From JAFDWR01 sp038216655 (lineage in GTDB: Bacteria > Armatimonadota > Fimbriimonadia > Fimbriimonadales > Fimbriimonadaceae), in NCBI GenBank assembly GCA_038216655.1, contig JBBQPZ010000001.1:372001-436000 (forward strand): a DNA stretch of 64,000 nucleotides, in the 5' to 3' direction. The stretch's first letter is position 1. Every line of letters begins with the position of its first letter. The notes beneath the pieces are model-generated. The model was given only the letters and a program-made list of their open reading frames with translations. It had not been told where the DNA came from and made no database searches. The position numbers were made by a program, and so were the translations under genes. This document shows, piece after piece, positions 7,430 through 16,403 of this stretch.

Positions 7430-8326
7430 CTAGAGCTTGGACACACTCTCAATCCCCTCGGCGCAAGAATCGTACTGACCGATGATCAGCGGGAATCCGT
7501 TGGGTTCACGGACGACCAGAGCCTGAACGCGGTAAGTCTTGGTCCCCTGACCCGGCAGGCAAACTCCCATCTGGCACGTGACCAGCGCCGCGCCGAGTTC
7601 ATACCCCTGATCCGCCAACTGCCGAAGGTGCGCGTAGTCACCCGGCACCACCCGCTCACGGAAGCGCAGCGCCGTCGAGGCGTCCTTCTCCGGGTCGAGC
7701 CCGAAGATCCTGCACATCTCCGGATTGGCGTAAAAGGAATCCGATTGCAAGCCTCCAATCCACAGACCCGGTTCTCGAACTTCTGTTGAGATGGGATGAT
7801 CCAGCGTGTCGAGGGAGTAGCCCACCAGTTTCCGAATTCGTTGATCGGCATCGCGCCACGCGGTCATCACGCTGTAGGACTGAAACACCTGTCCCGCGTA
7901 GATGATTCGATACTGGGCGTTGGACGAAGCCTGCTTCCCCGTAAAAAGTCTGGCAATCGCCGCCATCAAGCCGGGAAAGTCGTCGGGATGCACAGATCGT
8001 AGGCCAGTGGCTTCCTGATCGTCACCCGTCGCGATCTCACTCGCCGCGTCAATGGAGAAGGCGTGGGCGTTAGAGAAGTCGATTTCCCAACGCCGAAACG
8101 GATTCCACTCTGAGGGACTGGCGTCTCGCTTGCTCGTCGCCTCAATCCAGGCCACCGCAATCGCGGTGCGGGTTTGCTCGCCCGTCTTGTCGCGGATTCG
8201 CTTCCAGTAGGTACGCAGCGTGTTGGTGCTGATCCCAAGCCGTCGCGCGATTTCCTTGTCGAGCAGACCCTCCGAGGCGAGCGCAGCCACTTGCGCCTCT
8301 CTTGCCGACAGAATGCTGACAATCAA
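7430..8326 (-). CDS. LuxR-type HTH regulator with C-terminal PAS-like domains
   Basis: 298 residues. The LuxR/GerE helix-turn-helix is at the N-terminus (about 5-60: LSAREAQVAALASEGLLDKEIARRLGISTNTLRTYWKRIR), the reverse of the usual order. Two PAS-like segments follow: about 80-170, with VHPDDFPGLMAAIARLF and YRIIYAGQVFQSYSVMTAWRDADQRIRKLVGYSLD, and about 185-290, with SDSFYANPEMCRIFGLDPE and VVPGDYAHLRQL. The sequence suggests a soluble transcription factor sensing a small ligand, redox or light. There is no receiver domain. The start is TTG with GGAGG 12 bases upstream. Targets are unknown; the next gene downstream is on the same strand but separate. Confidence 0.75.
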   Translation of the reverse strand: MIVSILSAREAQVAALASEGLLDKEIARRLGISTNTLRTYWKRIRDKTGEQTRTAIAVAWIEATSKRDASPSEWNPFRRWEIDFSNAHAFSIDAASEIATGDDQEATGLRSVHPDDFPGLMAAIARLFTGKQASSNAQYRIIYAGQVFQSYSVMTAWRDADQRIRKLVGYSLDTLDHPISTEVREPGLWIGGLQSDSFYANPEMCRIFGLDPEKDASTALRFRERVVPGDYAHLRQLADQGYELGAALVTCQMGVCLPGQGTKTYRVQALVVREPNGFPLIIGQYDSCAEGIESVSKL

Positions 8327-8406
8327 CTTGGTTCCCGACCTCCGCCCCCGATGGTATTCGAATTGATCGCGACTGTCAACTCCGAAGTAATGAGATCAGA
8401 AAACAG

Positions 8407-9297
8407 CTAGAGGAGGTAGCCCGCAACCTTGAACTTTGGTGCGCTGCGGAGCCGCTCCCGAACCTTCTCCACGTCTCGCACATAGATCATGTTTCCGCCG
8501 TCATGGTCGATCCCCTGGCACACCTTCAGCTCCCGACTGACCGGGTCGTAGCTGCAGGCGGTGAAACCATGGTCGAGGACGCGCTGGTGCAGGACGATGT
8601 CATCAAACCCGTAGCGGGCACCCATCCCGTTGAGCTCCATGATGATGGCTTGAAGCGACGGCTGATCCAGGAGTCCTTCGGCCCCCTCCAGCACCGGTGT
8701 CTCGAATCCCTCAACGTCGATCTTTACCAACATCGGGCATCGTCCGGCGAGCACGTGGTCCAGCGTATCGACCGGGACACTCAAAACCTCTTGGGCGTCC
8801 GACGCGTCGGTAACGACGTGGTTCATCGTGTCGTGCCCGGCGGTGAAGGTAAGAGTCCCCTCTTTCGCCCCGACCCCGATGTTGTGAAGCTCGACGAGAG
8901 CGGAGGTGGTATTGAGGGTGATGTTGTCGTTAAGCGACTCAAAAGCGGCGGGCACCGGTTCAATCGCAATCGCATGGCTGCCGATCGCGGAAGAGGCCAG
9001 CACGGTGTACACGCCCACGTTCGAACCTACATCAAGAAACAGATCCGAAGGGCGGAGCAGGTGGAGGAGGAAGCCCATGTCGGCGTATTCGTGGAGGCCG
9101 TTGTAAATATTCCCGGTCGCGCCCGTCATCCCCTTCCGGACCATCAAGCGACTCCCGTTGACCCACGGAATCACGATCCCCCGGCGGACAACGCGGCTCT
9201 TGATCTGCCAGCCAAAGAAGCGGAAGACCGCCCGCGTCTTGTGCTTGCGGTTCATCGGGTGGGTGCAGATGCACCGAAGCAGGGTGAAAACCGTCAT
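8407..9297 (-). CDS. FkbM family methyltransferase
   Basis: 296 residues with a class I SAM-dependent methyltransferase fold. Motif I FLDVGSNVGVYTVLAS is at 87-102, an acidic AIEPVPAAFESL follows at about 115-126, and the FkbM-defining LVKIDVEGFETPVLEGA lies at about 186-202. FkbM enzymes O-methylate sugars or polyketide-like products, often in cell-surface glycan modification. The start at 9297 is preferred over the TTG at 9312 because GGAGG lies 8 bases upstream and the TTG would overlap it. It is divergent from the GH109-like gene. The substrate cannot be told. Confidence 0.82.
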   Translation of the reverse strand: MTVFTLLRCICTHPMNRKHKTRAVFRFFGWQIKSRVVRRGIVIPWVNGSRLMVRKGMTGATGNIYNGLHEYADMGFLLHLLRPSDLFLDVGSNVGVYTVLASSAIGSHAIAIEPVPAAFESLNDNITLNTTSALVELHNIGVGAKEGTLTFTAGHDTMNHVVTDASDAQEVLSVPVDTLDHVLAGRCPMLVKIDVEGFETPVLEGAEGLLDQPSLQAIIMELNGMGARYGFDDIVLHQRVLDHGFTACSYDPVSRELKVCQGIDHDGGNMIYVRDVEKVRERLRSAPKFKVAGYLL

Positions 9298-9369
9298 CGG
9301 CAACACCTCCAACCCTGGGAAGCGACGTCCCGGTTGACTTGATCGGAAGCAAGCATAGGGGATTGTAAC

Positions 9370-9400
9370 AACGATTCGGCGAAATCGTCGTTGAATCGTT
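9370..9400. promoter_or_regulatory. operator-like palindrome in a divergent promoter region
   Basis: AACGATTC (9370-9377) and GAATCGTT (9393-9400) form 8-base inverted arms 15 bases apart, between the divergent FkbM and GH109-like genes. The spacing of about two helical turns suits a dimeric regulator. Confidence 0.4.
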
Positions 9401-9525
9401 AGGCGGATCGCTAGGTTTCGACGGCTTGTCGGGTTGAACCTGGTAACCGCACCCGGTGACGCGGGCTTTATTAAAGGTTTACGGTTATCGCTTCCGCCGC
9501 ATCACCTCAGCGCGGAAGATCGCTG

Positions 9526-9531
9526 TAAAAT
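9526..9531 (+). promoter_or_regulatory. -10 like TAAAAT before the GH109-like gene
   Basis: TAAAAT followed by 8 bases and the ATG at 9540; no Shine-Dalgarno in between. Confidence 0.5.
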
Positions 9532-9539
9532 CAGCCTAC

Positions 9540-10910
9540 ATGCAACGACGCGATTTTCTCAAGGCCGCTGGAGCGGCTGGACTTGCCGTAGCCGGAGCCC
9601 CCGTCCTCGCCGCCACCGGAAGGCCCCCCTTCCGCGATCCGAAGCCGTCGGATAAGTCGAAGTCGGTCGCCGGCCTCGTCTCCCCCAAACTCGACAAGGT
9701 ACGCGTCGGCATGATCGGTCTCGGTGCCCGCGGCAGCGGCCACTTGAGCCAGTTGCTTTCCCTCGACGGCGTCGAGATCCGCGCGATCTGCGATAACCAT
9801 GCCCCGACCCTCGCGGCGGGCGTCACCCAGTGCGTCAAGCACGGGATCAAGGACGTGCCGACCTACGGGAAGGACGAGCACGACTATCGGCGCATGCTCG
9901 ATAGGAACGACCTCGACATCGTGATCATCGCCACCCCCTGGGAGTGGCACGTCCCGATGGCCGTCGACGCGATGAACCGCGGGAAGCACGCCTTCACCGA
10001 GGTCCCCGCATCGCCGACCTACGACGGTTGCTGGGAGTTGGTGGACACCGCGGAGAAGACTCAACTCCACTGCATGATGATGGAGAACGTCAACTACGGA
10101 CGCGAAGAGTTGATGGTGCTGAACATGTGCCGGCTCGGCGTGTTCGGTGAGCTTCTCCACGGCGAGGCGGCTTATATTCACGATCTCCGCGGCCAGATGA
10201 TGGAGATCGAGCACGGCACCGGCTCGTGGCGCTCCCACCAGTACGCGCGCCGCAACGGGAACCTGTATCCCACCCACGGCCTCGGCCCGGTCGCGCAGTA
10301 CATGAACATCAACCGCGGCGACCGGTTGGACTATCTCAGCTCGGTCAGCTCCCCCGCCCGAGTGCGAGACATCTATGCCGCCGCCAACTTCCCTCCTGAC
10401 TCGATTCGGCGCAAGGAGAAATTCATCTGCGGAGACATCAACACCACGATCGTGAAGTCCGTGATGGGCAAGACGATCATGGTCCAGTGGGACGAGCAGC
10501 TCCCGCGTCCCTACTCGCGCCTGAACCTGATTCAGGGCACCAAGGGAGTCTGGGGCGGCTTCCCGAACCGGATGACCGTCGAAGGCATGACAAGCACCGA
10601 GGAATGGACCGACGGCACGAAACTCGACCCCTTCTTCGAGAAGTACGAGCACCCCCTCTGGAAGCGAATGGGCGAGGAAGCCAAGAAGGCGGGCGGCCAC
10701 GGCGGCATGGACTTCGTCATGCTTTGGCGCATCATTTACTGCCTGCGCAACGGCTTGCCGCTCGATCAGGACGTATACGACGCCGCGACCTGGTCGGTCA
10801 TCGGCCCGCTGTCCGAGTGGTCGGTCGCGAACCGAAGCCAAAGCGTAGACATCCCCGACTTCACCCGCGGGAAGTGGAAGACGATGGAGCCTCTGGGGAT
10901 CGTGAGTTAG
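9540..10910 (+). CDS. Tat-exported Gfo/Idh/MocA oxidoreductase, GH109 type
   Basis: 456 residues. The N-terminus is a twin-arginine signal (RRDFLKAAGAAGLAVAGAPVLA). The NAD-binding Rossmann motif VGMIGLGARGSGH follows at about 57-69. The region MMENVNYGREELMVLNMCRLGVFGEL with HGEAAYIHDLR and PTHGLGPVAQYMNINRGDR is very close to GH109 enzymes, which use bound NAD+ to remove alpha-N-acetylgalactosamine by oxidation, elimination and re-reduction. GH109 members are about 450 residues, so it is full length. The start at 9540 is favoured over 9456 because it gives a clean Tat signal and a TAAAAT box lies 8 bases upstream. A non-hydrolytic sugar oxidoreductase of the same superfamily remains possible. 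Confidence 0.85.
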   Translation: MQRRDFLKAAGAAGLAVAGAPVLAATGRPPFRDPKPSDKSKSVAGLVSPKLDKVRVGMIGLGARGSGHLSQLLSLDGVEIRAICDNHAPTLAAGVTQCVKHGIKDVPTYGKDEHDYRRMLDRNDLDIVIIATPWEWHVPMAVDAMNRGKHAFTEVPASPTYDGCWELVDTAEKTQLHCMMMENVNYGREELMVLNMCRLGVFGELLHGEAAYIHDLRGQMMEIEHGTGSWRSHQYARRNGNLYPTHGLGPVAQYMNINRGDRLDYLSSVSSPARVRDIYAAANFPPDSIRRKEKFICGDINTTIVKSVMGKTIMVQWDEQLPRPYSRLNLIQGTKGVWGGFPNRMTVEGMTSTEEWTDGTKLDPFFEKYEHPLWKRMGEEAKKAGGHGGMDFVMLWRIIYCLRNGLPLDQDVYDAATWSVIGPLSEWSVANRSQSVDIPDFTRGKWKTMEPLGIVS

Positions 10911-10987
10911 CGGTCGACTTACTATCGAACGCAGAAATCCTCTAGTAGGATTCCCTCGTTCTTTTGCAATTTCGCATATTCGATGAT

Positions 10988-11473
10988 ATGATCGAAGCAA
11001 TGGTACTTGCCGCTCTCGTTCGGCTCTACTCTGCCCCACTCATTAAGACGACTTGGGATCCAAAAAACGCTGCTCCACCCTTCTCGTATGGAGCATCTCC
11101 GGCTGAACAAACGGTTGGGAACGACCAAATCTTTACTGAAAACGCGACATTGTCGGATGGAGATACATTTGTTGACCATAACGACTCAAATCACGAGACG
11201 ATCTTCTATCACGACCAAGTTACAATCAGCGCTGAAATTACGAGTGGGGCCAGGCTTGGTACGCCTAATGTCTCCTACAACAATAATACGACGACGGTCA
11301 TTTTTACTATTCAGGCTCCGGACCTTGCGGACAAAGGTGGTCAAGTTGTCGAGCCAGATACATTTACCTTTGCCGATAATGGCCCTTCCCTCATAAAAGA
11401 CCTAAGCAAGACCTCTACGACGACTGTTATATGGCACTGGGTGGCGCCTGCGCCGGGCGGCGGAGGTTCGTAA
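10988..11473 (+). CDS. hypothetical protein, first of a two-gene AT-richer cassette
   Basis: 161 residues from ATG 10988 (other possible starts are 10964 and 11000). The sequence is beta-strand-like and rich in Thr, Asn and Asp, e.g. VSYNNNTTTVIFTIQAP, ending WHWVAPAPGGGGS. It has a short hydrophobic start (MVLAALVRLYSA) that might act as a signal. No family recognised. Codon use is clearly less GC-rich than the neighbours. The stop overlaps the next start as TAATG, with GGAGG just upstream, so the two genes are translationally coupled. Confidence 0.6.
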   Translation: MIEAMVLAALVRLYSAPLIKTTWDPKNAAPPFSYGASPAEQTVGNDQIFTENATLSDGDTFVDHNDSNHETIFYHDQVTISAEITSGARLGTPNVSYNNNTTTVIFTIQAPDLADKGGQVVEPDTFTFADNGPSLIKDLSKTSTTTVIWHWVAPAPGGGGS

Positions 11474-12423
11474 TGTTTGCCTGGCTCCTATTTTGCGCTC
11501 TGCCCCGGCCCCATTTCACGTTTCAGGGGGGCAGCGCTTTCAAGCTGGCAGTGACTCTTGAAGCGACACTGAAGGCTCCCGTCGCGATCATGGTAGCCGG
11601 GCCGACCCACTACAAGCCGGTCGATTTCTACTACGATGATAGCGAAACCGTGCGCCGTATCGTCCGCTCAAAATTTCAACTCAGCAGTCCTGCACCTACC
11701 GACTGCGGCTTTGGTCCTGAAGCTTGGCCAATCAACTTCTTTCGCAAGCAACGAATCGACAGGTACACGCGCGATCTGCATGATGATCCCAAGCTGATTT
11801 TTGGTCGGAAGGGCGACCTCATATCAGTGGAATCTTCAGATAAGGGCTACCTCTCCCTAGCCGCGCTACGGGATCTGCTGGGCGTCCCAATCAGATCAAA
11901 TCCCCTGTACGAGGATGCTCGCTTCATCGTCCAATGCCACTCTGTTTCACCCGAGCAGCTAATGAAGGCAGTCGCGGCTAGCCTTGGGGCGAAGTTGGTC
12001 AAGGTTGGAAATGGATTTGATCTTAAATTTGATCCGGCGCCCTTCCGAACGCGGGTTTTGGCAATGTGTCATTTGCCTTCGACCGAGGAAGAGCCGCAAT
12101 GGAAGGCAATGGACAACTCGGATCGCTCGTTTCTAGAGGTCGGCCTCGGGCGGTTGACCGATGCTCATTTGACAAGGATTTACTCGGGGAAAATGGTTGA
12201 TGTGCCGATCGCTCCCTTGACGCGCGGTTTTGAAGTTGCAATGCAACGAATTGACGCGAAGGTCTACGCCTACACGTCTACGGAACTTCATCAGGTCGCC
12301 TCGACTCTTCCCGAGCAGTGCAAGCTTATCGATCGAAACTCTGTGGTGTACTTCGAGCTTCGTCAAGACGGGATCGTGCAGGGGCTCTATAAGATCGGAC
12401 CACAACTTTGGTTGAGCCTCTGA
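11473..12423 (+). CDS. exported hypothetical protein coupled to the preceding gene
   Basis: 316 residues. The start at 11473 overlaps the previous stop (TAATG) and has GGAGG 7 bases upstream. The N-terminus MFAWLLFCALPRPHFTF is hydrophobic and could be a short signal sequence. The middle has SLAALRDLLGVPIRSNPLYEDARFIVQCHSVSPEQLMKAVAASLGAKLVKVGNGFDL, which reads like a secretin/TonB short-N type or copper-amine-oxidase-N-like alpha-beta module: a repressed-assembly domain followed by a beta domain. That analogy is loose. No catalytic motif is seen. Base composition matches the first cassette gene and is lower in GC than the flanks. Confidence 0.6.
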   Translation: MFAWLLFCALPRPHFTFQGGSAFKLAVTLEATLKAPVAIMVAGPTHYKPVDFYYDDSETVRRIVRSKFQLSSPAPTDCGFGPEAWPINFFRKQRIDRYTRDLHDDPKLIFGRKGDLISVESSDKGYLSLAALRDLLGVPIRSNPLYEDARFIVQCHSVSPEQLMKAVAASLGAKLVKVGNGFDLKFDPAPFRTRVLAMCHLPSTEEEPQWKAMDNSDRSFLEVGLGRLTDAHLTRIYSGKMVDVPIAPLTRGFEVAMQRIDAKVYAYTSTELHQVASTLPEQCKLIDRNSVVYFELRQDGIVQGLYKIGPQLWLSL

Positions 12424-12519
12424 GCGTGATCCGGTAGAACATTCCTGGGATAAATGAGAAATCCCCTTGTCCCAGCAAGAAGCTGTACCGAAGATTAGAG
12501 TCTGAGGGAAAGCTTGTCG

Positions 12520-13425
12520 ATGACCGAGAACGTAGATTTCACGCGCCTGCTCCTGCTGATCCGGCGCGCGACGAATCTCATTGCCCTGCCCGAGTCGGCG
12601 GGTCAGCTCATTCGCGCCATCGATGGGGGAGAAGCCTCGGCGCGAGACCTCGAACGCATCATCGCCAGCGACCCTTCCCTCGCCACCACCGTCCTGCGTG
12701 TCGCCGTCCGAGAAGGCACGACCCAGGTCCAGCAGCATCCTTCGCTGCGCATGGTGATCATGCAACTCGGCCAGAAGACGGTGCGCTCGATCGCGGTTTC
12801 GCTTGCCGTGAAGGAACTCCTCGGCACCGAGACCGGGGCCAAGCAGTTCGACCCCTACCGATTTGCCCGCCACGCGCTCGTGGTTGGCTTCCTCGCGCGC
12901 TTTATCTACGCGCGTCGACAGATGATCGAGCCCTTTGACAGCGATTGGTGCGCGGACGAGATGTTCTCCGCCGGCGTCCTGCATGATCTCGGCATCGGCC
13001 TGCTCGCCCGAGTCTCGCCAGACACCTATTCGCGCGTTTACTATTACGCGAAGCGGTCCAACACCTCGCTGAGCCACGCGTTCCACGCAATCTACGGCTG
13101 TTACCCGTGCCTCCTCGGTGCCACGGCGGCGGAAGCTTGGGAGCTTCCCGATCTGTTCGTACGCACTCAAACCTGCCTCTACTCACCCTGGGAGAACGAG
13201 GAGGAGTACACCGCGCAGTGCTGCCTGACCTACGCGAACCACCTCTCCGAGCTCCTCGGCGAGGCGCTGGTCCCCTGGGAGCTGGATAAGCATCCGATCA
13301 TGGAAGCGATTCAGGAAGTCGGCCTCGACGAGGCCGAAGTCGAAGGGATGAAGGAGCTGCTCCTAGAGCAAGTCAGTGCCTACATGGAGCCCCTGGTCAA
13401 GCGTTCGAGCCCGCGTGTAGCCTAA
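12520..13425 (+). CDS. HDOD domain protein
   Basis: 301 residues. An HDOD domain spans about 12-215: LPESAGQLIRAID at the start, then IIASDPSLATTVLRVA, MVIMQLGQKTVRSIAVSLAV, and the degenerate HD-like site GVLHDLGIGLLA. HDOD proteins lack HD phosphohydrolase catalysis and serve as output or scaffold modules in signalling, often for motility or c-di-GMP circuits. The start at 12520 (ATG, GAGGGA about 10 bases upstream) is preferred over the TTG six bases earlier. It is followed by aspS only 20 bases on, but aspS has its own TATCCT box. The three PilT genes at 59.7-63.1 kb are a plausible, unproven functional partner. Confidence 0.8.
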   Translation: MTENVDFTRLLLLIRRATNLIALPESAGQLIRAIDGGEASARDLERIIASDPSLATTVLRVAVREGTTQVQQHPSLRMVIMQLGQKTVRSIAVSLAVKELLGTETGAKQFDPYRFARHALVVGFLARFIYARRQMIEPFDSDWCADEMFSAGVLHDLGIGLLARVSPDTYSRVYYYAKRSNTSLSHAFHAIYGCYPCLLGATAAEAWELPDLFVRTQTCLYSPWENEEEYTAQCCLTYANHLSELLGEALVPWELDKHPIMEAIQEVGLDEAEVEGMKELLLEQVSAYMEPLVKRSSPRVA

Positions 13426-13429
13426 AAGG

Positions 13430-13435
13430 TATCCT
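13430..13435 (+). promoter_or_regulatory. -10 like TATCCT before aspS
   Basis: TATCCT, then 10 bases to the ATG; a CTCC run rather than a Shine-Dalgarno lies between. Confidence 0.45.
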
Positions 13436-13445
13436 CCTACCTCGC

Positions 13446-15248
13446 ATGGCATTCGAACAACGCACCCACTCCTGCGGCGAATTTCGGCTGGCAAACGCCG
13501 GTCAAATCGTCACCCTCAACGGTTGGGCCCATCGGGTCCGCGACCTCGGAGGCGTGCTGTTTCTCGATATGCGCGATCGGACCGGCATCGTCCAGGTCAC
13601 GATCGATCCCACCAAGTTCCCCAACGCATCCGAACTGCGCAACGAAACCTGCCTCTCCATCACCGGCGAGGTTCGGCCCCGCGCCGAACAGACGCGCAAC
13701 GCCAACATGGCAACCGGCGACATCGAAGTCATCTGCACGGCTTACACGGTCCTGTCTCCGTCCAAGCCGCTTCCCTTCCCGGTGAGCGACGAAGCGCAGA
13801 TGGCGACGGTCAACGAGGAGCTGCGGATCAAGCATCGCTACCTCGACCTCCGCCGCCCGTCGATGTACAAGAACCTCGCGATGCGCGCCGGCGTGATCCG
13901 CCGCATGCGCGCCTTCCTCGACGGCCAAGGCTTCATCGAGACCGAGACGCCGATCATCACAAAGTCCACCCCCGAGGGCGCCCGCGACTACCTCGTCGCC
14001 TACCGCCTCGATCCAGGCAAGTGGTACGCCCTGCCCCAGAGCCCGCAGCAGTACAAGCAGTTGCTCATGGTCAGCGGCATCGAGCGTTACTACCAAATCG
14101 CCAAGTGCTTCCGAGACGAAAGCCAGCGCGCCGACCGTCAGCCCGAGTTCACCCAACTCGACCTCGAAATGTCGTTCGTGACTCAGGAGCAGATTCTTGA
14201 GCTGATCGAAGGGCTGCTTCGGGACGTCCTGAACGGAGTCATCACCGAGTTCACTCTCGACAAGGCCGAGGTTGCTCCCTTCGAGCGACTGACCTACGAC
14301 GAGTCGATGCGGCTGTACGGTAACGACAAGCCCGATCTTCGCTTTGGCCTCCCGATCTTCGACATCACCGAGATTGCGGGCGCGAGCGAGTTCGGTGTCT
14401 TCAAGGGCACCGTCGAGGGCGGCGGCATGGTTCGCGGCGTGCGGTATCCGGGTGGCGGCGAGTTGTCGCGCAAGGAAGTCGGCATCCTCGAAGAGTTCGC
14501 AAGGTCCTTCGGTGCCAAAGGCCTCGCGACGATCGGCATCGAGGTCGGCGAATCTGGCGGACTGCAGCTCAAAGGCTCCATCGCCAAGTTCTTCACCCCC
14601 GAGCAGCAGGCCGCGATCATCGCGGCGGCCGGAGCCGAAGCGGGTGACCTGCTCTGCTTCGCCGCCGACGGCTACGCCGCCGGCAACAACGTGCTCTCCC
14701 GACTCCGCAACGAGATCGGCACCCGTTGCGGCCTCCGCGACCCGAGGGTCCTGAAGTTCTGCTTCGTCATCGACTTCCCCCTCGTTGAGTGGAACCCGGA
14801 CGAGCGCCGCTGGGACGCCTCGCACCACCCGTTCACCTCGCCCAAGTCGGAGGACATGCAGTACCTCGACACCGACCCGGCCCGCATCCGCGCGGACTGC
14901 TACGACGTCGTGTGCAACGGCACCGAGATGGCGAGCGGCTCGATCCGAATCCACCAGCCGGACATTCAGGCGAAGGTCTTCAAACTATTGGGCATCGACG
15001 AGATCACTCAGCAGGAGCGGTTTGGACATATCCTGGAGGCATTCAGCTACGGAGCTCCACCTCACGGCGGCATCGCTCCGGGCATCGACCGGCTTGTGAT
15101 GGTGCTGGCGGACACGGAGAACATCCGAGAAGTCATCGCCTTCCCGAAGGTCGGCGGCGGCTACGACCCCCTGATGGACGCGCCAAGCACAATCGACCCG
15201 CAGCAGTGGGCCGAGCTTGGGCTGCAGAAGTCCAAGACTTCGTCCTAG
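13446..15248 (+). CDS. aspS: aspartyl-tRNA synthetase
   Basis: 600 residues, the normal length of bacterial-type AspRS. An N-terminal OB fold (about 15-105, GWAHRVRDLGGVLFLDMRDRTGIVQV) is followed by class II motif 2 (CFRDESQRADRQPEFTQLDLEMSF), the bacterial GAD insertion domain (about 300-420), and motif 3 (GAPPHGGIAPGIDRLVMVLADTENIREVIAFPK). It charges tRNA-Asp, and perhaps tRNA-Asn if the enzyme is non-discriminating; this cannot be decided here because gatCAB and asnS are not in view. Its TAG shares the four bases CTAG with the stop of the convergent CDF gene. Confidence 0.96.
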   Translation: MAFEQRTHSCGEFRLANAGQIVTLNGWAHRVRDLGGVLFLDMRDRTGIVQVTIDPTKFPNASELRNETCLSITGEVRPRAEQTRNANMATGDIEVICTAYTVLSPSKPLPFPVSDEAQMATVNEELRIKHRYLDLRRPSMYKNLAMRAGVIRRMRAFLDGQGFIETETPIITKSTPEGARDYLVAYRLDPGKWYALPQSPQQYKQLLMVSGIERYYQIAKCFRDESQRADRQPEFTQLDLEMSFVTQEQILELIEGLLRDVLNGVITEFTLDKAEVAPFERLTYDESMRLYGNDKPDLRFGLPIFDITEIAGASEFGVFKGTVEGGGMVRGVRYPGGGELSRKEVGILEEFARSFGAKGLATIGIEVGESGGLQLKGSIAKFFTPEQQAAIIAAAGAEAGDLLCFAADGYAAGNNVLSRLRNEIGTRCGLRDPRVLKFCFVIDFPLVEWNPDERRWDASHHPFTSPKSEDMQYLDTDPARIRADCYDVVCNGTEMASGSIRIHQPDIQAKVFKLLGIDEITQQERFGHILEAFSYGAPPHGGIAPGIDRLVMVLADTENIREVIAFPKVGGGYDPLMDAPSTIDPQQWAELGLQKSKTSS

Positions 15249-16168
15249 ATATCCAGCCGTGGCTGATTGGCCTTGGCCGGATCGTATGGGTCAACGTGAA
15301 CCACCGTCTGCGCAGGAGCCATCTCTTTGCGCAGACGTTTTTCTAAGATGTCCACCATCTCGTGGGACTCCACCACAGAGCAGTCGCGGGGGACAACGAC
15401 GTGGAAGTCGATCCAGCGAGTCTGACCGGAAAGCCGAGTGCGGAGGCGGTGGAACGAGATGATGCCCTCTTGTGCGCTGATGATCGCCCGTATCTTGGCG
15501 ATCTCATCATCTGGAAGGCGGCGATCAATAAGCTCATGGAAGGCCCGCTTCAGCATTCGCCAAGCTCCCCAGGCCAGCCAAGCGCCAAAGAGTAGCGCCA
15601 CCGCTGCATCGGCATGAACCCAACCCGTGAACTTGGTGATCAGAAGCGCGAGAAGGACGCCGAGGCTCGTCACACAGTCGACCATCAGGTGCTGCCCGTT
15701 AGAGGCCAGCGCCGTGGAACGGGTCTCCTTAGCGGTCTTCTGCACGTACAGCCCTGCTATGAAGCTTCCGGCGGCGCTTAGGGCCATGATCAGCAGGCCG
15801 ATGTCGACCTTCTGGACAGGGGCGTGATGGGTCGTCAGGCGAACGATCGCTTCGTAGAAGATGTAGCCGACGATTCCGAGGAGGAGCACGGACTCGCCAA
15901 ATCCCGCCAAGCTCTCGACTTTGCCGTGACCGTACGGATGCTCATCGTCGGGAGGAAGCGCGGCAACTCGTACCGAGAAGAAGGCGCCGAGCGAGGCGAC
16001 GACATCGGTCGCACTGTGAACCGCCTCGGAGAACAGACTCACCGAACCCGTCAGGACCGCGCCGACGACCTTAATGATCGTCGAGGCCAGGTTGAACAAA
16101 ACCGAGACGGCACTCGCCCGCCGAGTAAGTTTTTTGGCGGCCGTGGCATGCACGGGAGCGTTTAGCAT
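15245..16168 (-). CDS. cation diffusion facilitator (CDF) metal efflux protein
   Basis: 307 residues with six hydrophobic helices and a cytosolic C-terminal domain. The zinc site residues are HSATD (H51, D55) in helix 2 and HLMVD (H160, D164) in helix 5, the HxxxD/HxxxD pattern typical of Zn/Fe/Mn CDF exporters. The C-terminal regulatory domain carries GIISFHRLRTRLSGQTRWIDFHVVVP. It exports divalent metals from the cytoplasm in exchange for protons. The start at 16168 has GGAG about 7 bases upstream and a TATCCT box further up. The Nramp importer lies upstream across a 430 bp gap on the same strand, so uptake and efflux genes are adjacent but separated by repeats. Confidence 0.88.
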   Translation of the reverse strand: MLNAPVHATAAKKLTRRASAVSVLFNLASTIIKVVGAVLTGSVSLFSEAVHSATDVVASLGAFFSVRVAALPPDDEHPYGHGKVESLAGFGESVLLLGIVGYIFYEAIVRLTTHHAPVQKVDIGLLIMALSAAGSFIAGLYVQKTAKETRSTALASNGQHLMVDCVTSLGVLLALLITKFTGWVHADAAVALLFGAWLAWGAWRMLKRAFHELIDRRLPDDEIAKIRAIISAQEGIISFHRLRTRLSGQTRWIDFHVVVPRDCSVVESHEMVDILEKRLRKEMAPAQTVVHVDPYDPAKANQPRLDI

Positions 16169-16185
16169 CGGGCGACTCCAAGTAA

Positions 16186-16191
16186 AGGATA
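16186..16191 (-). promoter_or_regulatory. -10 like TATCCT before the CDF gene
   Basis: TATCCT on the minus strand, 17 bases before the start, leaving room for the GGAG ribosome site. A GCCCAACGCCC repeat lies just upstream (16203-16219). Confidence 0.4.
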
Positions 16192-16348
16192 CCGGGTGAG
16201 GAGGGCGTTGGGCGTTTGGCAACTAACTTCACGCCGTCATCCTGAGCGAGCTTGCGAGTCGAAGGACCCCGGATCTCCAGAACCGATTCGGAATGTCGTG
16301 GGCCGGGATCAGGGCTCCTGAGATCAAACCCGAAACAGGAGCTCAAAG

Positions 16349-16403
16349 ATGACAAATGAACTTTGTCGCTCTACTCAGTAGGCTGTCAACCTTCATTTGT
16401 CAT
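16349..16403. repeat. perfect 12 bp inverted repeat
   Basis: ATGACAAATGAA (16349-16360) is exactly complementary to TTCATTTGTCAT (16392-16403), with a 31-base spacer. The right arm lies inside the left end of the larger palindrome. Confidence 0.7.

Noticed and set aside
9531..11039. 502-codon open frame on the minus strand across the GH109-like gene
   Set aside because: Shadow of GC-rich coding sequence: translation is rich in Arg/Ala/Val/His without domain features and lies wholly opposite a well-supported gene.
13437..14954. 505-codon minus-strand frame opposite aspS
   Set aside because: Antisense to the strongly supported aspS; composition (E/G/D/V-rich, no motif) is typical of a GC3 shadow.
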